Shown piece after piece: positions 16,139-24,350 of a stretch of DNA of 44,365 bases. The notes beneath the pieces are model-generated. The model was not told the DNA's origin, did no database searches, and saw only the letters and a program-made list of their open reading frames with translations. How positions within the stretch are numbered: the stretch's first letter is position 1; the number at the start of each line of letters is the position of its first letter. The stretch comes from Saccharopolyspora shandongensis. Its GTDB lineage: Bacteria; Actinomycetota; Actinomycetes; Mycobacteriales; Pseudonocardiaceae. Location: NCBI RefSeq assembly GCF_900106995.1, contig NZ_FNOK01000017.1:1-44365 (forward strand), read 5' to 3'. Made by a program: the position numbers and the translations under genes.

Positions 16139-16159
16139 AGCCCCCTCTTGCAGGGGGCT
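16139..16159 (+). terminator. Hairpin beyond attR
   Basis: AGCCCCCT and AGGGGGCT with loop CTTGC; counterpart of the tRNA-Arg terminator at 14840. Probably the original chromosomal terminator of tRNA-Arg. Confidence 0.6.
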
Positions 16160-16283
16160 TCTTGCTGTCTCGGGTCTTTTCCCGCCTCGTGGTGTGATGC
16201 CTCTCGCAGTCATTCATCGATGCGCGTCGAGCGGGACGAATGCCGTTGGTTCGGCAGGCCGATCATCTGTGTAGCGCGCAACA

Positions 16284-16321
16284 CGCACTTCTCGCCCGCT
16301 GGCCGGTGGGCGAGAAGTGCG
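16284..16321 (-). terminator. Terminator of the MFS gene
   Basis: CGCACTTCTCGCCC (16284-16297) pairs perfectly with GGGCGAGAAGTGCG (16308-16321), a 14-bp stem just beyond the stop of the minus-strand MFS gene. The stretch 16160-16283 shows nothing else. Confidence 0.75.
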
Positions 16322-16359
16322 CGTCCTCAACGGAGTTCTACGCGTGTTGGCCGGTGGCC

Positions 16360-17772
16360 TCAGATGGTGCGGACGCACGCGCACTGGCCTGCCGCGAGTG
16401 TGCCCTCCGCAGCCTCGGCGGCTTCCCGGGCCGCCGCTTCGGTCCTGGCGGAAGCGACCGCCACCGCGGCGCGGGCTCCGGCCTTCCCGATGCGCGGCGC
16501 GACCGCCACTGCCGCATGTCCTCCGGCTTCGGCCGTTTCGTCGTGTGGCGCGACCGCCACTGCCGCACGCACTTCGGCCTTCTCGGCGCGTGGCCAGATC
16601 GTGAGTGCCGTGATGGCTCCGATTGCCGCCAGGCCCGCCAGCGCCGCCCAGGCGGTCGTGAAGCCCGCTTGCGTGGCTACCCATCCGGCGATCGGATAGG
16701 TGACCAGCCAGGCCAGGTGGGACAGCGAGAACTGGGCCGCGAAGACCTCGGGAATTCCGGTGGGATCGACCGCCCGGCGGAGCACCCGCCCGGTCGGCGT
16801 GATGATCAGCGCCATCCCGCCGCCGATCGCTACCCAGATCACCCCGGTCGGCAGTGCTGCGGCGATGCCTGCCACGGACGTCGTGACCGCCGCGCCGACC
16901 GCGAGCACCAGCACCGCGGCACCGGTCAGCATCACCAACCGGTCCGCCACCCGGTCCAGGACGCGCGGTAGGACGAGGGCCACCAGCAGCGTCCCCGTTC
17001 CGGACGCGGCGAGCATCCAGGCCACGTCGGATTGGGTTCCGCCGAGGACGTCGCGGACGTAGTTCACGGTGTTGACGACCACGATGGAGCCGGCGGCGGC
17101 GACCACGAGGTTCAGTGCCATGACGCCGCGCAGGCTCGGGGTCGCCGCGAAGGTGCGGATCCCCGCCACGGCCCGGTCCCAGGCCTTCGAGTGCGAGCTT
17201 GGGCGCGCGTTGGGGATGCGCGTGGACAGGACCAGCAGCGCGGACACGGCGAACCCGGCGGAGGTGCCGAGGAACAGCAGGTTGAACGACATGAAGGTGA
17301 GCGCCACGGCCGCGAGCACGGGGCTCAGCAGGCTTTCCATGGTGGAGGCCACCTGCGATGCCGACAGGGCGCGGGTGTAGTCGGCCTCCTCGGTCACGAT
17401 GTCGGGGATGACCGCCTGGAACGTCGGGGTGAACGCCGCTGATGTGGTCTGGAGGACCCCGATCAGGACGTAGATGTGCCACACCTCGGTGACGAACGGC
17501 AGCGCGATCACCACCAGGGTGCGCACCACGTCGAGGATCGTGAGGAACCAACGCCTGGGCAGGCGGTCGACGTACGCGGCCGCGAGCGGCGCTACGACCA
17601 CGTACGCGACCATCTTGATCGTCAGCGCGGTGGCGAGAACCGCGCCCGCCCGCGGGCCGGCGAGCTCGTACGCGAGCAGCCCCAGCGCGACGGTGGCCAG
17701 GCCGGTGCCGAACAACGCGATGACTTGAGCGCTGAACAGCCGCCGGTAGTCGCGAATCGCGAACAGTCCCAT
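16360..17772 (-). CDS. MFS transporter, EntS-like, with Ala-rich C-terminal repeats
   Basis: 470 residues with 10-12 membrane segments. The start is ATG 17772 (MGLFAIRDYRRLF) behind GGGAGGAG; an ATG at 17850 would place operator DNA inside the coding region. YVDRLPRRWFLTILDVVRTL matches the MFS loop 2-3 motif. The last 70 residues are cytoplasmic, Ala/Val/Arg-rich, with three related blocks containing AAVAVA, ending CACVRTI. Two CsoR-type operators precede the gene, suggesting control by a copper- or persulfide-sensing repressor that is not encoded here. Substrate unknown. Confidence 0.87.
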   Translation of the reverse strand: MGLFAIRDYRRLFSAQVIALFGTGLATVALGLLAYELAGPRAGAVLATALTIKMVAYVVVAPLAAAYVDRLPRRWFLTILDVVRTLVVIALPFVTEVWHIYVLIGVLQTTSAAFTPTFQAVIPDIVTEEADYTRALSASQVASTMESLLSPVLAAVALTFMSFNLLFLGTSAGFAVSALLVLSTRIPNARPSSHSKAWDRAVAGIRTFAATPSLRGVMALNLVVAAAGSIVVVNTVNYVRDVLGGTQSDVAWMLAASGTGTLLVALVLPRVLDRVADRLVMLTGAAVLVLAVGAAVTTSVAGIAAALPTGVIWVAIGGGMALIITPTGRVLRRAVDPTGIPEVFAAQFSLSHLAWLVTYPIAGWVATQAGFTTAWAALAGLAAIGAITALTIWPRAEKAEVRAAVAVAPHDETAEAGGHAAVAVAPRIGKAGARAAVAVASARTEAAAREAAEAAEGTLAAGQCACVRTI

Positions 17773-17814
17773 GTCCGTCTCCTCCCGGGCAGCCGCGGTA
17801 ACCGCCGCGCTCAT

Positions 17815-17831
17815 ATACCCCTTGGGGGTAT
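17815..17831 (-). promoter_or_regulatory. CsoR-family operator candidate 1
   Basis: ATACCCCTTGGGGGTAT, an inverted repeat of the type bound by CsoR/CstR/RcnR-like repressors (ATACCCC/GGGGTAT). It lies 43 bp upstream of the MFS start codon. Confidence 0.65.
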
Positions 17832-17849
17832 CCGTGCCGGGAGTATTCA

Positions 17850-17871
17850 TATACCCATGGGGGGGTATATG
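17850..17871 (-). promoter_or_regulatory. CsoR-family operator candidate 2
   Basis: CATATACCC-N4-GGGGGTATATG, a second, longer inverted repeat of the same kind about 38 bp from the first, centre to centre. The pair brackets the probable promoter. Confidence 0.6.
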
Positions 17872-17924
17872 TCAACGTTGATCGCCACGTTCCTGACGGG
17901 CGGGAGCTGGTCGTTCGCGACGAC

Positions 17925-18491
17925 TCAGCCGGTGGCCGGCCAGGCCGGATCGCGGCCGATGAAAGCCATCAGCTCGTCCTGCGCCGAGGCTTCGTCGGCG
18001 GTGGGCACGGCGGAGCCGAACTGTCCGCTGTCGCGCAGCATCTGCTCCATGGGCTTCATGGCCTCCAGCGCGGCGCGGCAACGCTCCTGGCCCAGGTCGG
18101 GCTCGCGGCCGAGCGCCTTGGCGAGGTCCCAGGTGTGCATCCAGACGTCGCCCGTGTAGAACTGGTCGATCGCCTCGTCGACCGGTTTGTCGCCGGTGTG
18201 CGGGTTGCTGAGCACCCGCCCGGCGGGGTCGTTGAGGATGGCCTGGATGTCGGTGACGTGCTGCTTCCAGGCGGCGACCGGGTCGGCCTCGACGTCCAGG
18301 GCCGGGAGCTCGATCCCGGCACCGGTCAGGAAGCCGCGGGACCACTCGGCCAGGTGCTTCACGACGTCGAGGGCCGTCCACCCCGCGACCGGACTGGGGC
18401 GCGCCCAGTCGTCGGCCGAGGCGGACTCGACCAGTTCGGTGAACCGGCCGGCGTCGTGAGCGTGTTGCTGGGCTGGGCCTCGAGGTGTCAT
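17925..18491 (-). CDS. TIGR03086-type protein (DinB/maleylpyruvate isomerase-like fold)
   Basis: 188 residues. GWTALDVVKHLAEWSRGFL and DVWMHTWDLAKALG carry the His residues of the putative metal site in the DinB-like four-helix bundle. Such proteins are often in operons with AHSA1 and ArsR genes, as here: it starts one base after the SRPBCC stop codon. Substrate unknown; thiol-dependent transferase chemistry is the usual guess for the fold. Confidence 0.85.
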   Translation of the reverse strand: MTPRGPAQQHAHDAGRFTELVESASADDWARPSPVAGWTALDVVKHLAEWSRGFLTGAGIELPALDVEADPVAAWKQHVTDIQAILNDPAGRVLSNPHTGDKPVDEAIDQFYTGDVWMHTWDLAKALGREPDLGQERCRAALEAMKPMEQMLRDSGQFGSAVPTADEASAQDELMAFIGRDPAWPATG

Positions 18492-18492
18492 C

Positions 18493-18975
18493 TCAGGCCT
18501 TCTTCGCGAGCAGCTCGTCGAGCTTGTCGTAGCCCTCGTTGACCCCGACGTCCATGCCGCTGGCCAGGATGCCGTCGCGGGTCTCGAAGTCCTGCACCAC
18601 GCTCAGAATCCGCAGTCGCGTGCGTCCGCCATCGAGCTCCTCGAAGGTCAGCGTCTCGAGCGCGACTCCGTCGGGCTGGCCTTCGTAGGTGAAGGTCCAC
18701 ACGATCCGCTCCTGCGGCCGCACCTCGTGGAAGCTGCCGTAGAAGGAGGCGATCTCCTCGCCGTCGCGATCGTTGGCGAAGGCCCACTCGCCACCGGTGC
18801 GAGCGTCCCACCGGATGATCCTCGTGGTCAGCGAACGCGGCCCGACCCATTGCGCGTAGAGCTCGGGATCGACGTGGGCGCGGTACACCTGCTCGGGAGT
18901 CGCGTCGAACTCCCGGATGATCTCGATCGTCGGAACCTTCTCGTCCGCCACGATCTCGGTCTCGTGCTTGGTCAT
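18493..18975 (-). CDS. SRPBCC / AHSA1 family protein
   Basis: 160 residues, ATG at 18975 overlapping the ArsR stop (ATGA). The START-like fold shows as IEIIREFDATPEQVYRAHVD, LYAQWVGPRSLTTRI, GGEWAFAND and the C-terminal helix GVNEGYDKLDELL. It belongs to the AHSA1-type proteins commonly controlled by a co-encoded ArsR repressor. The fold forms a hydrophobic cavity; the ligand is unknown. Confidence 0.9.
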   Translation of the reverse strand: MTKHETEIVADEKVPTIEIIREFDATPEQVYRAHVDPELYAQWVGPRSLTTRIIRWDARTGGEWAFANDRDGEEIASFYGSFHEVRPQERIVWTFTYEGQPDGVALETLTFEELDGGRTRLRILSVVQDFETRDGILASGMDVGVNEGYDKLDELLAKKA

Positions 18976-19340
18976 GATGCGTCCTCCGTGCGGTTCTGAT
19001 TCTTGTTCTCGTCGTCGGCCATCCGGCCCAGCAGGGCGTCGAGGCGCTGGTAGCGCTCCTCGGCCTCCCTGCGATATCGCTCGATCCACTTCGACATCAG
19101 GTCGAACACCTCCGCGTCCAGGTGGACCGGTCGGCGCTGGGCGTCCTTGCTGCGGGTCACCAGGCCGGCCTCCTCCAGTACCTTCACGTGCTTGGAGATC
19201 GCCTGGAGGCTCATGTCGTAGGGCTCGGCCAGCTCGCCCACGGTTGCGTCCGCGCCGGCCAGTCGGGCCACCAGCTCGCGCCGGGTCGGGTCGGCCAAGG
19301 CCGCGAACGCCCGGTTGAGCCGCTCCGTGCTCTCATTCAC
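18972..19340 (-). CDS. ArsR family transcriptional repressor
   Basis: 122 residues with a winged helix: ALADPTRRELVARLAGADATVGELAE and MSLQAISKHVKVLEEAGLV as recognition helix, then RSKDAQRRPVHLDAE. No metal-binding Cys pattern (no CxC in helix 3), so it is likely not a metal sensor but of the type controlling AHSA1 genes. It heads a tight three-gene operon and has two matching operators upstream. Confidence 0.92.
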   Translation of the reverse strand: MNESTERLNRAFAALADPTRRELVARLAGADATVGELAEPYDMSLQAISKHVKVLEEAGLVTRSKDAQRRPVHLDAEVFDLMSKWIERYRREAEERYQRLDALLGRMADDENKNQNRTEDAS

Positions 19341-19349
19341 CGGTCTTCC

Positions 19350-19365
19350 TCAACTAGTCGGTTGA
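19350..19365 (-). promoter_or_regulatory. ArsR operator 1 (TCAAC-N6-GTTGA)
   Basis: TCAACTAGTCGGTTGA, 10 bp upstream of the repressor start. Same arms as the site at 19396. Confidence 0.65.
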
Positions 19366-19395
19366 ATACCAAGCTAGGGCGCCTTCGTGTCGTTG

Positions 19396-19411
19396 TCAAC
19401 CGAGCGGTTGA
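19396..19411. promoter_or_regulatory. ArsR operator 2 (TCAAC-N6-GTTGA)
   Basis: TCAACCGAGCGGTTGA, a near-perfect palindrome 46 bp from the first site. It is about 100 bp from the divergent merR gene, so it could touch that promoter as well. Confidence 0.65.
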
Positions 19412-19477
19412 GAAAGCTCGTGGCCCCGTGTACTGGTTGCAATCGGTTCATGTCGGCGGTGCGGGGTCGAAGCGTTG

Positions 19478-19497
19478 CCTTGACGCTGAGGACAAGG
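19478..19497 (+). promoter_or_regulatory. MerR-type operator candidate
   Basis: CCTTG-N10-CAAGG spans 20 bp and contains TTGACG (19480-19485) as a possible -35 box, the usual place of MerR binding. It lies 15 bp upstream of the merR ATG. Confidence 0.5.
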
Positions 19498-19512
19498 TTT
19501 AACTTCGATCCC

Positions 19513-19929
19513 ATGCGGATCGGTGAGCTGGCCAGACGTGTTGGCACGACGACGCGTGCGCTGAGGTTCTACGAGGCGCAGGGCCTGCTCGAAGCGCGGC
19601 GCACGGCGAACGGCTACCGGGAGTACGGCGAGGACGACGCCCGGCTCGTCAACGAGATCCGGGCGCTGCAAGCCGTCGGGTTCAGCCTCGACGACACCCG
19701 GCCGTTCGTCGAATGCCTGCGCGCGGGCAACGAGACCGGGGACTCGTGCGCCGATTCGATCGACGTCTACCAGCGGAAGCTGGCGGAGGTCGATGCCTGC
19801 CTCGAACAGCTCAACGCGGTGCGTACGAGCCTGCTCCGCAAGCTCGGCACGGCGCTGGCTAGGCACCCCGGGACGTGCGGCGTCGCCGACCGGAACCCCA
19901 GCGAAGCGAACGAATCAGAGGAGCACTGA
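19513..19929 (+). CDS. MerR family regulator
   Basis: 138 residues, ATG 19513 chosen at the canonical MRIGELARRVGTTTRALRFY start. The winged helix is followed by the dimerisation helix and a tail with Cys in VECLRAG, TGDSC and VDACLEQL, which could sense thiols or metals. A thioredoxin gene follows immediately, so control of thiol redox balance is likely (inference). Confidence 0.9.
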   Translation: MRIGELARRVGTTTRALRFYEAQGLLEARRTANGYREYGEDDARLVNEIRALQAVGFSLDDTRPFVECLRAGNETGDSCADSIDVYQRKLAEVDACLEQLNAVRTSLLRKLGTALARHPGTCGVADRNPSEANESEEH

Positions 19930-19931
19930 TG

Positions 19932-20279
19932 ATGCCGGCCACCAGCCTTCCCGGCGCGGTTTCCGCGGTCACGGACGAAACCTTCGAACGGGACGTCCTC
20001 CGCCACGACAAGCCCGTCCTGGTGGACTTCTGGGCGAAGTGGTGCCCGCCCTGCCACATGATCGCGCCGGTGCTCGACGAGATCGCGCGCGAACGCGCCG
20101 GCTCGCTGACAATCCGAAAGATCAACACCGACGAGAACCCGCTCGTCGCAAGGGAATTCCAGATCATGTCCCTGCCGACGTTGATGCTCTTCCGCGATGG
20201 CCGGCCCGTGCACGCGGTCGTCGGCGCGCGGCCGAAGACGCAACTGCTGTCGGAACTGGACGCGGCCCTGCTCCGCTGA
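19932..20279 (+). CDS. Thioredoxin with WCPPC active site
   Basis: 115 residues of thioredoxin fold: VLVDFWAKWCPPCHMIAPVLDEIA contains the redox pair in WCPPC where WCGPC is usual, and SLPTLMLFRDGRPV the cis-Pro. Pro in place of Gly normally changes redox potential. ATG codons at 19929 and 19932 are both possible; the second lies eight bases after GAGGAG. The overlap with the merR stop shows they are one operon. Confidence 0.93.
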   Translation: MPATSLPGAVSAVTDETFERDVLRHDKPVLVDFWAKWCPPCHMIAPVLDEIARERAGSLTIRKINTDENPLVAREFQIMSLPTLMLFRDGRPVHAVVGARPKTQLLSELDAALLR

Positions 20280-20363
20280 GCGAGTCCAGAGCGTCGGAAG
20301 CAACCTCGTTCGAGCTCGTGCGTCTGCTGCAAAGGAGGCACGAGCCGGACGGAGGGTTGGCCC

Positions 20364-20765
20364 ATGCAGGCGGAGTCCGAACCGACGCCCGATGGAAACG
20401 CCACCGAGGTGCAGCGCCGGGACGTCGCGGTGGGGTGCGGCCTCGCCGCGATCCTCGCCCCGCTGCTGTCGCTGCTCGTGGTCCTGGTCGTCGCCGTCCC
20501 GGACGGCGAGGCGAGTGGTTTCGCCAATGGCATGTGGTTCTGGCTGGTCGCGACGATCGGCTGGCCGGTCCTGACCGCGGTGCTGGCCGTGCCGCTGGTC
20601 GTCCTGGTGCCGCGGAGCCTGGCCCAGGGCCGGCGGGACAGGGCCGCTCAGGCGGCCGACGGCACGCCGGCGGGCGAATGGAGCGCGAAGCAGCGACTCC
20701 TGGTCTTCGGCGCCGTCGCGGGGATGATGGTCCTGTTCGTCGTCGGCGTCTCGATCGGCGCGTGA
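20364..20765 (+). CDS. Hypothetical membrane protein with three segments
   Basis: 133 residues, ATG 20364 behind GGAGGG. Hydrophobic spans near residues 25-46, 55-82 and 112-131, with a polar cytoplasmic-type loop of Arg, Gln and Ala between the second and third. No family recognised. It may be in the same transcript as thioredoxin (84-bp gap). Confidence 0.7.
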   Translation: MQAESEPTPDGNATEVQRRDVAVGCGLAAILAPLLSLLVVLVVAVPDGEASGFANGMWFWLVATIGWPVLTAVLAVPLVVLVPRSLAQGRRDRAAQAADGTPAGEWSAKQRLLVFGAVAGMMVLFVVGVSIGA

Positions 20766-20828
20766 TCTCGTGTTTTCTGGCGTCGTTCGGGGAATTTCGG
20801 TTGACCGGGGTTCCTAGAATCATTGGGC

Positions 20829-21962
20829 ATGGGGAGCAGTGAGACTCCGGTGCTCTGGGTGACCGGGCCGCCCGGGGCGGGGAAGTCGACGATCGGCTGG
20901 CGGCTGTTCACGCGCATCTCCGGGCAGGGCGGCAGCGTCGCCTACGTCGACATCGATCAGCTCGGCTTGATCGGGCCACCGCCCGGCGGTGGCGCGGCGA
21001 GCCACCGGATCAAGGCCGCCAACCTGCTGCGGGTGATCGCCGTGCTGCGGCAGCGCGGCGTGCAGCAGGTGATCGTGTCCGGCGTCGTGGACCCGGAGCT
21101 GGGCGTCGAACCGTTCTTCGCGGATAGCGCCGAGGCAGCCCACCTCGATCTCACGCTCGTGCGGCTGCATTGCGACCGGGAGGAACTGCGCAGCCGGTTC
21201 CTCGGGCGCGGATCGCCGGCGGGCATGCTGGCGGAGCTGTTCGAGGTGGTCGACCGGATCGACCGCGCGGCGATCGGCATCCCGCTGGACACGACCGGGC
21301 AGCGTCCCGACGAAACCGTCGATGCCTTGATGGGGCATTGCGTCGTCCGGCCCGCTCCGGTCCAGCCACCGGCCCCCGCTGATGGCGTGCTGCCGCCGAT
21401 GCCGGTGGTCGTCGTGACGGGCGCGACCGCGGTGGGCAAGTCGACCGCCGCGTGGCGCGTGCTCCGCGACCTCTGGCAGCGCGGCGCGTCGACCGCGTAC
21501 ATCGACCTCGACCAGCTCGGATTCGTCCATCCCGGGCCGGATCCCGTTCTCCAGGCGGCCAATCTCGCGGCGCTGTGGCGCGGCTACCGGCAGGCCGGGG
21601 CGCAGTCGCTGCTGCTCGTGACCCGCGAGCCGGGCGCGGACCTCATGGGTGTCTTGGCGGCGGAACTCGTCACCGTCGTCCGGCTGGACGCCGATGACGC
21701 GACGCTGGAAGGCCGCATCCGGCGCCGGGCCGATGGCGAGTCGGCGCTGCTGGCGGGCGACGAACTCCGTGGTGCGCCGCCGGAAGTGCAGCGCCGGGTG
21801 GCGATCCGAGCGGCGGCGGAGGCGGAGCGGCTGCGAAGCTCCGGGGAACACCGGATGGTCCTCGACACCACGGGCCAGTCGTCCCAGGAGACCTCCGCAG
21901 CGCTGCTCGACATGCTGCGCCCGGCTCTCGGATCCCTGCTCCCAGAACGCGATCCGCGCTGA
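20829..21962 (+). CDS. Tandem-duplicated P-loop nucleotide-binding protein
   Basis: 377 residues made of two homologous halves. Walker A appears twice: VTGPPGAGKST near residue 10 and VTGATAVGKST near 197. Both halves also share AYVDIDQLGLI / AYIDLDQLGFV, KAANLLRVIAVLRQRG / QAANLAALWRGYRQAG and LDTTGQRPDETVDALM / LDTTGQSSQETSAALL. Single-domain relatives resemble small kinases (AAA_33 or shikimate-kinase-like). The DID/DLD motif after the first strand could bind Mg or substrate. ATG 20829 is chosen over TTG 20823. Substrate unknown. Confidence 0.8.
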   Translation: MGSSETPVLWVTGPPGAGKSTIGWRLFTRISGQGGSVAYVDIDQLGLIGPPPGGGAASHRIKAANLLRVIAVLRQRGVQQVIVSGVVDPELGVEPFFADSAEAAHLDLTLVRLHCDREELRSRFLGRGSPAGMLAELFEVVDRIDRAAIGIPLDTTGQRPDETVDALMGHCVVRPAPVQPPAPADGVLPPMPVVVVTGATAVGKSTAAWRVLRDLWQRGASTAYIDLDQLGFVHPGPDPVLQAANLAALWRGYRQAGAQSLLLVTREPGADLMGVLAAELVTVVRLDADDATLEGRIRRRADGESALLAGDELRGAPPEVQRRVAIRAAAEAERLRSSGEHRMVLDTTGQSSQETSAALLDMLRPALGSLLPERDPR

Positions 21963-22129
21963 TCCTTCGCCGGCGGCCGGTCCGGGGTTGCGCACTGGAC
22001 AGCCCTGATGGACCTGCTCGACAACCCGCCGGAAGTGGCGGAGCTTCCCGAGGAGGTCTTCGCCGAACGCGCCCGACCGGGGCTTGGACCAGGGGCGTTT
22101 CGGCATCGGGGTGCGGGCACGTGAGGGCC

Positions 22130-22151
22130 GGCGATTTCGCGCGAAATCGCC
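22130..22151. repeat. Perfect 22-bp palindrome
   Basis: GGCGATTTCGC followed by its exact reverse complement, flanked by further GC-rich symmetry (GCCG/CGGC). A second hairpin, CCTTCGGGA/TCCCGAAGG, follows at about 22171-22198. Both lie between convergent genes and probably terminate them. The core is shared with 12436-12453. Nothing else was found between 21963 and 22225. Confidence 0.6.
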
Positions 22152-22225
22152 GCCGGTGTCAGGCGTCGGGCGCCTTCGGGATGAGCCTTCCCGAAGGGAT
22201 TCTGGAAGGACCCGGCGCGGCCGGT

Positions 22226-22840
22226 CTACTGTGGATCGCCGCGCCAGTGGGCCAGCCAGTTCTTCTTGGGCTTCGGGTGCTTGATGTCGTTGCCACCCAT
22301 GAACGAGTAGGTGCGGATCCGGACGACCGGGGCGTTCGGCATCTCCGCGTCCTCGTCGACCTTGACCGAGTTGCCGCCCATGAAGTCCGTGGAGTCGACC
22401 ACCACGCGCACGCCGCGCGGCACGATCACGTCGCTGCCGCCCATGATCGACACGAGCACGATCTCGATCTCCTGACCCGGCAGCGTCGCATCGCGCAGGT
22501 CGATCGTGGAGCCGCCCATCAGCGCGAAGTACCCGGACTTGCGGGGCACCCGCCAGCGGCCCTCGTAGTCGGAGCCGCCCATGATCGCGATCTTCCACTG
22601 GCGCTTGGTCTCGTCGGCGGGTTCGGCGGGCAGGTTCGACGGCGCGGCGGGCAGATCCGCCTCCAGCTCGGCGAGCTCGCCCCGCGTGACGGCCTGGTAG
22701 GCGGCGTCGACGCGGTCGGTGAACTCGGCCAGGGTCAGCCGTCCGGCCCCCACGGCCTCGGTGAGGCGCTGCGCGGTCTCGGCGCGTTCGGCGTCTGATG
22801 CGCGGAGGGACCGGTCGTCGCTCCCGTCTGTGCTGCTCAT
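22226..22840 (-). CDS. DUF1707 protein with LiaF-like C-terminal domain
   Basis: 204 residues. The N-terminal 60 are a DUF1707 domain (RASDAERAETAQRLTEAVGAG, LTLAEFTDRVDAAYQAVTRG, ELEADLPA). The rest is beta-rich, with MGG recurring in IAIMGGSD, FALMGGST, VSIMGGSD, TDFMGGNS and YSFMGGND, like the C-terminal domain of LiaF/VraT-type envelope-stress proteins. No membrane segment is seen. Actinomycete members may attach to membrane partners; role unknown. Confidence 0.87.
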   Translation of the reverse strand: MSSTDGSDDRSLRASDAERAETAQRLTEAVGAGRLTLAEFTDRVDAAYQAVTRGELAELEADLPAAPSNLPAEPADETKRQWKIAIMGGSDYEGRWRVPRKSGYFALMGGSTIDLRDATLPGQEIEIVLVSIMGGSDVIVPRGVRVVVDSTDFMGGNSVKVDEDAEMPNAPVVRIRTYSFMGGNDIKHPKPKKNWLAHWRGDPQ

Positions 22841-23023
22841 GCCAGCAGTCTAGAGCTCGAGTGGCCCCGCCACGTCCGGATACCAGACATTTCAGCATCC
22901 GAGTCCTATGTGGACCTCGTTGCTCGGGGGCATCCGTCGATCACGGCGCGGTACCCTGCTGGTTCGGCATCTCGTTCCGGCGCGTTTCGCAGTTTTCGAC
23001 CGGGCAGCTGGGGGTTAGCTGGG

Positions 23024-24331
23024 GTGGACTTCTTCATCAGCCACGCGGGCCGGGACCGGGCGTGGGCGGAGTGGGTGGCCTGGCACCTGGTCGACGCCGG
23101 CTACACCGTCGAGCTCGACACCTGGGACTGGGTCGCCGGGGACAACTTCGTGACGAAGATGGCCGCCGCGCTCGACGGCGCCGAACGCGTCGTGGCCCTG
23201 TTCTCGCCCGCCTACTTCGAACCGCAGCGCTACACGACCGACGAGTGGGCCAGCGCTTTCGTGCACGACGAGGAGCAGCGTCCCAGGCTGTTGCCGCTGG
23301 TGGTGGAGGAGTGCGAGCCGCCGCAGCTGCTGCGCCCGCTGATCGCGCAGAAGCTCTTCGGGCTGGACGAGGACCAGGCCCGAAAGGCGTTGCTGGACGC
23401 GGCTCGCGGCCCGCAGCGCCCGGACGGGCGGCCGGAGTTCCCGCCCAGCGCGCAGGCCCGCGGCCAGGAGGCCGGATCCCGGCCGCGCGTTCCCGGGCAC
23501 CCGCCGGCGGTGTGGAACGTGCCCGGGCGGAACTCGGACTTCACCGGCCGGGACGGCGTGCTGGTGCCGCTGCGGGAGCGGTTGCTCTCCGGAAAGAACA
23601 CGCAGGTCCTGCACGGGATCGGCGGCGTCGGCAAGACGCAGCTGGCGATCGAGTACGCGCACGGCTTCGCCGCCGGGTACGACCTGGTGTGGTGGATCGA
23701 CTCCGAGCGGACCGGCCTGATCAGCGAGCAGTTCGCGGCGCTGGCCGTCGCGGCGGGCCTGGTCGGCACGAACACCGACCACACCGCGGCGGAACTCGCG
23801 GTCCGCAAGTACTTCCGGGAGAAATCCCGCTGGTTGCTCGTCTTCGACAACGCCGAGGACCCGGGCGCCGTGCGGCCCTGGCTCTCCGGGGTAGCCGGGC
23901 ACGTGCTGATCACCTCACGGAACCCGGCCTGGAACGAGATCGGGACGCGCACCGAGGTGCAGGAGTTTCAGCGGCAGGAGTCGATCGCGCTGCTGCGCTC
24001 CCGGCAACCCGGCCTCGCGGACGCCGAAGCCGACCGGCTCGCCGACGAGCTCGGCGACCTGCCGCTGGCGTTGGCGCAGGCAGGAGGCACGCTGGCGGAA
24101 ACCGGCCTGTCGGTGCCGGAATACCTCCGGCTGCTGGCGAGCCGCACGAACGACGTGCTCAACGAGAAGCCGCCGAGCTCGTACCCGACGTCGCTGGCGG
24201 CTGCGGTGCGCGTGTCGATGGAGCGGCTGGCGGCGGATGAGCCCGCTGCGGTCGCGTTGCTCCAGGTGTGCGCGATGTTCGCGCCGGAGCCAATCCCGAC
24301 CGACTGGCTGAGCAAACCCAAGGCTCGGTGA
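23024..24331 (+). pseudogene. TIR / NB-ARC protein, 3' part disrupted
   Basis: 436 residues from GTG 23024 (start uncertain). TIR domain: VDFFISHAGRDRAWAEWVAW, LDTWDWVAGDNFVTKM, VVALFSPAYFEP and TTDEW, whose Glu is the likely NADase residue. NB-ARC: P-loop LHGIGGVGKTQLAIEYAH, Walker B WLLVFDNAEDP, sensor LITSRNPAW and GLPL-like LPLALAQAGG. Homologues continue with a winged helix and several TPRs to 800 or more residues (the layout of actinomycete FxSxx-COOH-associated and other NLR-like proteins). Here the frame stops right after MFAPEPIPTDWLSKPKAR, and TPR sequence resumes 20 bp later in another frame, indicating an internal deletion. Confidence 0.85.
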
Positions 24332-24350
24332 GGTCGACGAGGCATGCCGG

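Noticed and set aside
17773..17850. ATG at 17850 as start of the MFS gene
   Set aside because: It would put the operator inside the coding region; ATG 17772 has a strong ribosome site and the family N-terminus.
20820..22898. A 690-codon minus-strand frame over the P-loop gene and DUF1707 gene
   Set aside because: Only reflects third-position GC; both real genes have clear motifs in other frames.
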